A stretch of 64,000 nucleotides of DNA from positions 4,836,001-4,900,000 of the forward strand of contig JYIP02000003.1 of the NCBI GenBank assembly GCA_001051155.2, read 5' to 3'. The translations under genes were made by a program, and so were the position numbers. The stretch is from Chrysoporthe austroafricana. Its lineage: Eukaryota; Ascomycota; Sordariomycetes; Diaporthales; Cryphonectriaceae. Of this stretch, positions 55,875 to 64,000 are shown in pieces. How positions within the stretch are numbered: the first letter of the stretch is position 1; each line of letters begins with the position of its first letter. The notes beneath the pieces are model-generated. The model was not told the DNA's origin, searched no databases, and was given only the letters and a program-made list of their open reading frames with translations.

Positions 55875-57115
55875 TTACATATAAGGCCTGACCTGGTCTT
55901 CAGTCCACTGCCAGAATGCCTCGGCCAGGCCCTCGCCCCCCTCTGCCTTTGGCTTAGCAGCTTTGTCAATATCTTTCCGCATGGGTGCAAAACGGCCCCA
56001 TGGAATGACTGCAACCACATCAAATTAGTAAGACAAAGCTAAAAGCAGAGGATGGAGGAGAACGCTCGATCTTAAACTCACCCCAATTCTTGGTCTTCAC
56101 GCTCTCGGCGGTGATTTGGTCCGACAGTCCGGCGAACAGCTCAGTATAAGCCCCATATACTGGTGGATGTGTTATGAATGCGCCAAGAAGTTTCTTCTCC
56201 ACCCTGTTCCGGTGACGCGCTAGATCTGTTGCGAGGTTCCCTGGGTTCAGAGCAATACTGACCACACCGTCCGAGCCGGCACCTATATGGTTGTTAGACA
56301 TGTGTATACGTCTGCTAATAAGTGACTCTAAGGGATTAGGATCGCCTGGTGTCTTCGATAGACTCAATGCGCACAACAAAACCAGAACCGCTCTAGACAA
56401 ATAGAAAGGGAATGCGGGAAACGCTCAAGGAAAACGTGATCTGAGACGTACCGTAGCGTCTTGCATATTCGACAGCATGAAGGAAGTTGCCCACTTTACT
56501 AACGCCGTATTTCTCACTGCGGCTCATATCGACATGATAATCCAAATTATCCATGTCAAGGCCACCCTTGGGGGTGAGATCAACCACAGATGAGGAAACC
56601 CAGACGACCCGAACCGTGTTCTTGGGACTCTTCTTGGCCGTGGCTACTATGGTAGGAGTAAGCAGCTTAGTGAAGAGAAAGCTCCCGATATTGTTGGTAC
56701 CGAGCTGGAGTTCGTAGCCCTGCGCCGTTTTGGAGCCTTGTGGGGGTGTCATAACGCCAGCGTTATTGAAGAGGATGTGAAGTTGGTCCTCCTTTGATAG
56801 GAAAGCATCTACGGATGCTTTGATGGTAGTGAGATCCGCCAGATCGAGATGAATATAGACTAGTTCCCCCTTTGCCTGAGGATGAGCAGCTTTGATCGAG
56901 TCGATGGCAGCTTTTGCTTTCTCTTCAGACCTCGCTGCGACGTAGACTCGAGCGTTTTTCGAAAAGAGCATTCCAGCCAGCTCTTTGCCAACACCTGCAT
57001 TCGCACCTGTGACTATCACGACCTTCCCGGAGAGATCCGTGACGTCGTTCTCGGTAAATCCCGGACGGGGTGGGTACATTTGCGTCCAGGCATTTTTGAC
57101 ACTTGAGAGCGCCAT
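55875..57115 (-). CDS. Short-chain dehydrogenase/reductase, retinol-dehydrogenase-like
   Basis: Predicted 332 aa from minus-strand exons 57115-56452, 56282-56082 and 56008-55875. Introns are 169 nt (GTACGT...TAG) and 73 nt (GTGAGT...CAG), both phase 1. Seen: V-T-G-A-N-A-G-V-G-K near residue 35, L-D-L-A-D near 90, N-N-A-G near 115, catalytic Ser in V-S-S-S-V-V, Y-G-V-S-K, and N-P-G-N-L after the second exon join. The C-terminal exon (V-I-P-W-G-R-F, F-W-Q-W-T-E) is typical of fungal retinol-dehydrogenase/WW-domain-oxidoreductase-like SDRs. NAD(P)-dependent, substrate unknown. Just upstream of the ATG is an (AGC)5(AAC)4 repeat. Confidence 0.92.
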
Positions 57116-57142
57116 GTTGTTGTTGTTGCTGCTGCTGCTGCT
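57116..57142 (-). repeat. (AGC)5(AAC)4 trinucleotide tract directly before an ATG
   Basis: On the minus strand AGC x5 (57142-57128) and AAC x4 (57127-57116) run straight into the start codon of the SDR gene. It is in frame with the ATG and lies in the 5' leader. Confidence 0.9.
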
Positions 57143-58247
57143 GTGTGGTGGTCAATTAACCGAACTTGATGATAAGCATAGCTCTGTGGAAAGTACAATG
57201 GCTTCGAGGAGCTTGTGGGCGTGCGACTCCAAGCAATACTGGCAACGCGAACGGTCGCTCGCGGCTATTAATGTTCTGAAACCAAGCAGCAGCGCGGATG
57301 CCTCGGCATGGGCCTGTGACGAATCTAAGTTACGAATTCGTCCTAGCCCGACGACGCCGACCGTGTCATCGCGGGCGCCTCCTAGGCAGCGTTGACAACC
57401 TCACGCGTGCGTATTCCAAACGTTGCCTGGATCCCTTGGTCGGATTGGAAATCTCAACGTCTTCCATTGCGTACAATCTCCGTCGGCAGATGACTGCCGT
57501 GAAGACGGCAAAGCGGTGTACTCATCGTCATCTGTCTAGGAGAGTTAGAGATTTGGCTGCACGATTGATCAGGTGGGACATATACTTCTTTTCAGAGCTG
57601 CTGCTACATGACATGAGTATTGCCGAGAGTATTTTCTCTAATGACACGTAACTATAGACGGACTGATACGACACATGAGCGCCGATACTAGATGTCATGA
57701 TGCAGTCCCGCTGTCTCGCATTTCGGATGATAACGGGACTTGAATTTACCCGTGGCTAGCTATAAAGATTCAAAATAGTAATGCCGTGAGGGACGTGGCT
57801 CACGTTAGCTAGTGGCTGATTTGAGCAAGTGAGAAACCTTATTCTGATTGCCGGTTCAGATATCACACAGCTAAAGTAGGGTGTGTACAATGCCACTAGA
57901 TACTCAATATTTCCGCAGGAACTTTTTGAGAGATGTCTGAACCTTCAATATTGTGACACCAATTCGACTAGTTGTGCCAGTCTACTCTATGTTCCGAGCA
58001 CTCCAAAATAAGCCGATGCATCCATTAAAAGGACCTCGACCATGATACATCTTTTGCGTGGTGCTGATGAAGAGATTAAATATACAGACTATGCCTTAGC
58101 AAGACTGATGCGGCAATGAATCTCAAGAAAGGTCGGCTTGAGATTAATTCTATGGTGACCAGAATACTAATCGTGCAGAAACAGCCAAAGCATTGTTGCG
58201 CGACAGAGATCTGGCAGGATATGACTTCCCGGACGAGCCGCGGGTGC
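57143..58247. other. Spacer, no gene seen
   Basis: About 1.1 kb, AT-richer than the neighbouring coding regions, holding the SDR promoter and the 3' end of the fucosidase gene. No supported frame. Confidence 0.5.
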
Positions 58248-60053
58248 TCATGTCGAGGCCGATGAGGAATTTCCACACAAATTGAAGGTTACTGATCGCC
58301 ATTTGGGCGTGTCCACAAAGTTGGTTGCGTTCACGATGACGTCCGTGACCGTGATTGCTTTACTGAAGAGGTCGATTCGCTTGTGGCCTACACTGCTTCC
58401 ATTCGAGACCAGTGTCCACTTCACATCCCAGTCAGCTTTTTGTCTTGATGATCATCTGAAAAGTCAAGGGGGAGTATTCAGTGAGCGAGTGGAGAGCCTC
58501 GACAACTACTTCTCACGTCACAACGCCCTGGACGAAACGAAGAAAGAAAAACAGGGACGGAACAGGGTCGTTTGAGGGTGTAGAGGTCGCTCACCGGGAC
58601 GTCTAAGGTTCCGTTCATTTCTTCTGCATCTACAATTTTCGCGTAGACTTCGTATGACCGGATGACCTGCCCAGCTGTCTGGTCCTCCATCATAACGATG
58701 CGATCAATCGATGTGGGAAATTCGAATGTAAAGGAAACGCCCGTCGCCGTCGTCGTATTACTGAAATGGGCACTGCTGATAGGGCTCCCGTAGCATGACC
58801 GGATGAAGTCGCCAAGTTCCTTGTACAGAGCCGCGTGGCGAGCTGGGATGAGTCCGCTGCGATCGGGAGCAAGATCGAGCTCTAGCAGACAGTTGCGGCC
58901 GACAGTCTGGTGGTAGACGTCAATCATCTCATCGAGTGATCGTAAAGGCTGATCCTCGCCCCAAAACCAGCGATCGTCAGCTTGAAGGGTAGTGTCACAC
59001 TCTGCTGGGGCGAAATAAGGGCTTGTCGGATCGCCGCCATTATTGCTGATCCCAGTCGACCATATTTCTTCATTCGGCAGACCAGCTTGCGCGTAGTTAG
59101 CCCTGTGGTCTCAAGCTGCAGAAATTCACCAAAGACGAGGCTCACTTTCTGTGCCTATCCAGCGAATGGCATTGCTCGAAAGACAGGTTCCATTCGTAGT
59201 GCAGGAGTTGAATATGCAGGCCTGTGGCTGGTATTCCTGAAGCAGATCCTGGAGTTGTTCCGTCTGACTTTCGCTGTACCCTCCATCAAACCAGAGCTTG
59301 AAGCAACAAGTCAGCAACTTGGCACATTGTATTAGCACTCCAGACCTTCGTGCTTACCTCTGTGAGTGTCCCGTATTTTGTCCATAGCTCGGTTAATTGT
59401 GCCATCACAATCTCGTCATATGTCTGGTTCGAGATCAGAATCTCGCCTGGAGACCATGTTGTATTCACCAGAGAGTCCTGCACGTTTAGAAAGTTATTGA
59501 CTATGGTGCTGTAGTAGAAACCATGCCCAACGCCATACTTGATTGCCGATTCTGTAAAAAGTTGGACAACGTCGGTACCATTGACGGGTGAGTACGCCAC
59601 ACTGTAGTTATACGGACTGGTAGTGTTCTCTCTAGTCTCAAAAGTGACCGCACTTGGCCAATTCGCCCAGCCGCAGTTGTGTTTGGCTACCAGTGTCGCG
59701 TACTTGGCACCAAAGGCCGTGATAGTATCCAGCCACTGGTCAGTGTTGAGCAGGGTGGGATCAAAGAGATTTGGATCGGGAACAAGGCCCGGTACGCCAT
59801 TGCAGCCATCGATACTGATGTACGTTGCAATTTCGAAGTGGATGAGCATGCCCATCTCTTTGTCCTGGAAATCAAGTTGATCTTGCGTCGGCAGTGCGAT
59901 AATCGACCCGTCGATGGGCGATATACGGTAATTTGGATAGCTTCCGTTCAGGGTTCGACGAGCATCATGATTTGCAGGAGCTTGAGCAGAGCTCGACGCT
60001 ACCATGAGCGCTGCTACGAGACCGCTGGCTGCTCGGACATGGGCCAGAATCAT
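58248..60053 (-). CDS. Secreted alpha-L-fucosidase, GH29
   Basis: Predicted 502 aa from minus-strand exons 60053-59358, 59296-59146, 59085-58595 and 58418-58248. A signal peptide (residues 1-23, L-V-A-A-L-M-V-A-S-S-S-A) leads to the catalytic barrel: K-E-M-G-M-L-I-H-F-E, A-K-Y-A-T-L-V-A-K-H-N-C-G, and L-W-F-D-G-G with predicted nucleophile Asp236. The remainder has G-L-P-N-E-E-I-W-S-T-G, R-N-C-L-L-E-L-D-L-A-P and a C-terminal W-T-L-V-S-N-G-S-S-V-G-H-K-R-I. Many N-x-S/T sites fit secretion. It should release terminal L-fucose from plant xyloglucan or glycans. The last intron (176 nt, GTGAGC...AAG) was chosen because it restores V-P-W-T-L-V; alternatives break the frame. Confidence 0.9.
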
Positions 60054-60861
60054 CTTGCATGTGGCGTACGTCGTTAGCTAATGCGACAAGCAGTAAGCAA
60101 AACTTGTGTATCAGAATTTTGGACTACGAGAGTTATAGTGGACTTAAGATTCTATATCGTGCACAGGAAGCGGGGAAGATGCTCATACGTTGCATTTCAG
60201 AGTTGCAATCAGATCTGTGCACTACGGCCATTCGGGCCAATGTTTAGTAGATCGCCACGGATTAATTAATTCGCTATCTGAACTTTGAAGCTATTTCTTT
60301 GATGCCAATCTGTTCGCACGTTGTAAGCGAACCAATCATTTAGACGTACATATTTTCCTGATCTATTATTCAACCACCCTATACCGTGCAGCGAGCCTCG
60401 CGTGTCCTGTTTCTTTCATGCGAGCCTACCGATGTGGCTTCTAAAATAGTTAGGGCATCGAACGTGTTGTCTTGAAACAACAAAATTCAACCCGAGAGAC
60501 GAGTTCCACGATCTCGATTAGCGATCTGAATACTTAAATCACTAGGTTGAGAGTTGGGCCGGTTCACGGATTTTGCAGCGTTAGCATTGTTTATTTGAGG
60601 TCATCAAGGCACATTGGGTCGCTGCTTATGATCGAGTCTCTCAAACATCACCAAAAAAGCCGAAAGTTAGACAAGGGATGCGTTAGAAACTATCTAAAAG
60701 ATCATCAGTCTGCCTATTCACCCGGCAACCGCTTTCAGGTTGTCACTTCGACAAGGTGAGTCGCGTTCCTCTAAGCCTTCTGATAGTACTGCAAGCTCTG
60801 TATCCCCGCCCTCCCTCTTGCTCTCCATCTCTCATCAGACTTCCTCGGGAATCTTAATTAC
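60054..60861. other. Spacer, no gene seen
   Basis: About 0.8 kb, AT-richer, holding the promoter of the fucosidase gene and the 3' flank of the F-box-like pseudogene. No frame with domain evidence. Confidence 0.5.
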
Positions 60862-61761
60862 CTAGTAAAGCGGAACGATGCCAGTTTGGGAGCAATGCCA
60901 CTGAGAAGCAGGTGTTGACCCATTGTAGGCCAGACAAACCGAGGTGAAGTCGCCTCGGTTCTCAGACGAGACCGGGCGAAATAGACCTCGCCCTAAATGC
61001 TGAACAATGGTCGCGTCCAGGTCTTCTGGGAAGAGCTCGTACTGCCGGTGGAGTTCCTCTTCTAAGCCCAACGCGGTCTTTTCGAGGAACTGACTGCCTA
61101 TGTGGTCCACCTTAGTACAACTTGTCGAGAAGACACCCTTGACAGCCTCATCATCGCGATCGGATAGTTTGAAGATGAAGCTCGTATAATTGGCGCTTGG
61201 CCGGAGTGTCTCTTTGGAATAGTGGCCAAGTTTCATGGGCGGTGGTGAGCCTGAGTGGATGCGAATTTCTGCCAAGGAGGGTAGTTTTCTGAGAGATCCG
61301 ATCTCAGTCAGCACTTTCAGCCCTGAGACGATAGTACTGATCGGTCATAATTCCTCTGCAGCCTCTCTAGTGCCGCAGATGGTCAGCGTCCGGACAGCTG
61401 GAGGACCCGCGTCTTCCAGATATTTGCTCAATGAACTCAATTCTGGCGCTGTGCTCCTATGGTGTGGACGGTCTAGATTAATCGTAATGTCGCGGACCTG
61501 GCTGTACCTGGCGATGTGGTAAAACCGTGAGTTCACGAGAGCCACGCAGGAGAGTGTATCGGTGCTCTTCTGCTGGATGGAATCCATAGTCAAGGCGAGC
61601 ACTTTATTGCCGAGGGTGGCGAACGACGGAATGCCACCGCCGACTGAAGGGCCCAGCGAGCCACGAGTCTTCGAAATAGCAGGCTTCGTGGGTGTTTGAA
61701 CCGTTTCAACGACAGCACTGGGAACGAAGAGGCCCCAGAATAGGCCCCAAAGCTGTGACAT
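60862..61761 (-). pseudogene. F-box-like/LRR-type protein, interrupted by TGA
   Basis: The minus-strand frame from ATG 61761 encodes a degenerate F-box-like segment (K-V-L-A-L-T-M-D-S-I, L-S-C-V-A-L-V-N-S-R-F-Y-H-I-A-R) followed by R-D-I-T-I-N-L-D and a strand/helix repeat-like V-R-T-L-T-I-C-G. It ends at TGA 61347-61345. The same frame stays open for another 161 codons with continuing repeat-like sequence (L-R-K-L-P-S-L-A-E-I-R-I) to 60862. No clean GT-AG intron spans the stop. I read it as a decayed or nonsense-broken member of the large fungal F-box family, which normally recruits targets to SCF ubiquitin ligases. The F-box also lacks the usual L-P-x-E opening (here A-T-L-G-N-K). A truncated functional protein is possible. 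Confidence 0.55.
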
Positions 61762-62566
61762 TTCGAGAGGAAAACGCGGATGAGCCACGAAGCATTGGCG
61801 AGTCGGAATGAGAATAGAAGGACAGAAATTTGCTACAAGCGGCCGAGATTATAGAGACACATGAACATCCCATACTTCTGCAGATATGCACTGCTGTCTG
61901 AGTGACGCATCAGGCCAGACGCAGGGGCGAGGTGTTGTTTTTCTCACGCCTGCATACATTGTGTTATCCATTGATATAGCATCGGGGCGGCTAAGAGCTG
62001 CTGGATTGATGCAATTGGCAAGCTCATATATATGGAACTAGCATACAATAAGTGAGAGTGTGTGCAGCCCCTGAGGGCAATAGTGCTCTAATTGGCCCTC
62101 CTAAGTGTCTATGCTCAACCTATTGTAGAATCGTTATGCCGCGACGATACACGTCGGACTGCAATATAATTGCCGTTATCCGACCTTCTCCGCCTTAGGA
62201 GCAGCGGCAATGGGCCGGTGTGATGGTCCGAGATGCGGGCAGCCTCCTATGTGGCCACCTTCACAGCCAAGACCGGATTCGTATATTGTTCGACGCGGCG
62301 TCTACTCACCGGCAGCTAGAATTTTATCTTCCAACCCAGAAGAGCAATGTTCAATATAAATTATAGTTTCGCCGGGCCCCTCCGCTTGTGCACTCCAATA
62401 AGTAGCAGCGCTGCGACGTGCAAGCCCTAGATATGCCTCGATCGAGCAAGGCCCTGATCAATCACCCGCCACCAATCCTGACGATTTGAGCTCATATTCT
62501 CAAAGTCTGCCTCGCCAAGCTCGACCTATCACTGTTGAAGAGACGTTCAAGGCTTCAGCCCAAGAG
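61762..62566. other. Divergent promoter spacer before P450
   Basis: About 0.8 kb between the F-box-like pseudogene (minus) and the P450 (plus). A TATAAATTATAG stretch at 62356-62367 lies about 200 bp before the chosen P450 ATG. No coding region is supported. Confidence 0.45.
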
Positions 62567-64000
62567 ATGGCCACCACACTCTCACCACCGGGAGACAGTC
62601 TCCTCGGCCTGCTGGCGGCTGGAATGTTTACCGCCATCGTGCTCTTGGTGCATCGATTCAATTCGCAAAGTCAGCTTTCAGAGTTCCCTTTGCTCGGCAA
62701 AGAATACGGCGGTCGTCGCAAGAGGATAAAGGCCTTCCTCTACCATCCACTCGAGCTGTACCAAGATGGCTATCGCCGGTTCAAGGATCAGATTTACCGG
62801 CTCACAATGCCTGATGGTCAGTGACATCCCGGCACATACTGGCACAGCTTGTGACACCTCGTGCTCTTTGATGTTGGTGGTATTTACGGCGATCTACCAG
62901 AAGTTGAACCATTGGGCTTCGCAGTTTGGTGCCTTTCCTTGCCTTAGTTGACCAATGTGCCTCCGTTCTAGGTGACCACCTTATCGTGCCAACGCGGTAC
63001 CTAGATGAACTAAGGCAACGACCGGACGATGAAATCGACGTCCTGAAATCTTTCCAGGATGTGAGGCTTCCTTGGTCAGATGATCCGAATAGACCTTGCG
63101 TAGGTTGACAGGATATCAGATGTTCGCAAATGATTACATCAAACTATTCCCACCGAAAGACAGAACGGAAGTGGCCAACAGCTTGGTGAAGGTCGAACTG
63201 ACAAGAAATCTAGGTATGCCTTTGATGTGAACCATCACGTGGAAGTGATAATCTCGCTGCTGACGCCGCAGGAACTCAGTCCACCTCAACCCGCGACTCT
63301 CGGCCGAAGTCAACAAGACAATCAGCGCCGAGATACCTCCCTGCGAGGACTGGACGCCCATTCAGGTATTTCCAGTCCTCCTACGCATCGTGGCCATCGT
63401 ATCTGGCAACCTGTTCGTTGGGCCCGACCTGTGCCGACACCCGGTTTATCTGACCTCAGCCCTCGACTTCACGAGCGATATCACTGCGGCAGCGCAAGAG
63501 ATTAAACGATGGCCCAAATGGCTGCGCTCCTTCGCCGTGTATTTCAACCTCGCGCCTGCAGTGAATAGGGGCCAAGAGCATCGGCGGCAGATGAGGGCGT
63601 TCCTGGAACCCATTGTTCAGGAAAGGAGACGCTTGATTCAGGAGGGTCAACAGGCACCAGAGGACCTGCTTCAGTGGATGGTTGAGAAGACAATGCAGCA
63701 TGGAATCAACGACATCGGGCACCTGACAGATATGCAGCTGCTGCTGACGCTGGCCTCCATTCACACGACCACCCTGTCTGCTACTGGGATGTAAGTGTGC
63801 CCCGGAGGGCGACGAGCAACTAGAGCTACCTGTGTTCTGACGAATCTTATCTCGCAGGTTGTACGATCTGGCCATGCGTCCTGAGGTGGTACATGATATT
63901 CGGAAGGAGATCTCCTCGGTCCTGGAAAAGACGGATGGTGTCATGACGTCCCAGGCCCTGTTCAACATGAAGCTCCTAGATAGTTTCATGCGTGAAAGCC
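62567..64000 (+). CDS. Cytochrome P450, N-terminal part (runs off window)
   Basis: The 5' part of a microsomal P450, resembling fungal secondary-metabolism types (ent-kaurene-oxidase-like group, inferred). Exons: 62567-62816, 62972-63060, 63120-63213, 63272-63790 and 63858 onward past 64000. Seen: an N-terminal membrane anchor (L-L-G-L-L-A-A-G-M-F-T-A-I-V-L-L-V), G-D-H-L-I-V-P-T-R-Y-L-D-E-L, W-T-P-I-Q-V near helix C, F-V-G-P-D-L-C-R, and a helix I region (L-L-L-T-L-A-S-I-H-T-T-T) before the window ends. ExxR and the heme-Cys loop are outside. The exon 3/4 join at 63213/63272 leaves a one-base frame mismatch with the obvious GTATGC donor, so either a GC donor at 63218 is used or the gene is broken. 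Confidence 0.83.

Noticed and set aside
1..64000. CRISPR arrays, prophage, bacterial operons or intact transposons
   Set aside because: None seen; spliceosomal introns and gene families show nuclear fungal DNA, where CRISPR arrays are not expected.

Overview
The window reads as nuclear DNA of a filamentous ascomycete (Pezizomycotina, most likely a Sordariomycete; the class is inference). The evidence is genes split by short spliceosomal introns (mostly 56-85 nt, GTAAGT/GTATGT donors, AG acceptors), monocistronic genes on both strands with individual spacers, cytosolic ribosomal protein genes S5 and S25, a mitochondrial ADP/ATP carrier with the RRRMMM signature, and fungus-typical families (rhodopsin-domain membrane protein, GPI-type cupredoxin, TDT transporter, GH29, microsomal P450). 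I recognise no bacterial operons, CRISPR, rRNA or tRNA genes, or intact transposons. All exon joins below were worked out by hand from splice motifs, phase and protein continuity.

Layout. 0-14 kb: 3' end of a GH2 glycosidase, then an alkyltransferase-like DNA damage protein, a histidine phosphatase, a divergent ARF-like GTPase with a long C-terminal extension, a NAPE-PLD-like metallo-hydrolase and an SDR. 15-20.4 kb: a housekeeping block with rps5 and rps25 divergent from one 491-bp spacer, then the ADP/ATP carrier. 20.4-26 kb: a gene-poor stretch, a small secreted protein with eight cysteines and an SDR whose catalytic Lys is replaced. 26-33 kb: a Whi2/KCTD-like BTB protein whose intron holds two simple repeats, a coiled-coil protein and a MAPR/Dap1-type cytochrome b5-like protein. 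33-48 kb: a GPI-type cupredoxin, CENP-X/MHF2, a seven-TM rhodopsin-domain protein, a metallophosphoesterase, a DEDDy exonuclease with an HRDC domain and a TDT transporter. 48-64 kb: accessory in character, with an alpha/beta hydrolase broken by an in-frame TAG, a SET/NAP histone chaperone, a type II membrane protein with a Ser/Thr stalk and Cys-rich end, a second intact alpha/beta hydrolase, a retinol-dehydrogenase-like SDR, a secreted GH29 fucosidase, a broken F-box-like gene and the 5' half of a P450 running off the window.

The genes do not form one obvious pathway. The left and middle parts are ordinary cellular functions (translation, ATP export, chromatin and DNA repair). The right end, with paralogous esterases, SDR, fucosidase, pseudogenes and a P450, looks like a faster-evolving accessory segment and might border a secondary-metabolite locus beyond 64 kb. 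I found no convincing new multi-gene system. The most unusual items are the CENP-X with an AT-hook extension, the degenerate ARF-like GTPase, the SDR lacking its Lys, the two in-frame stops and the P450 frame problem.
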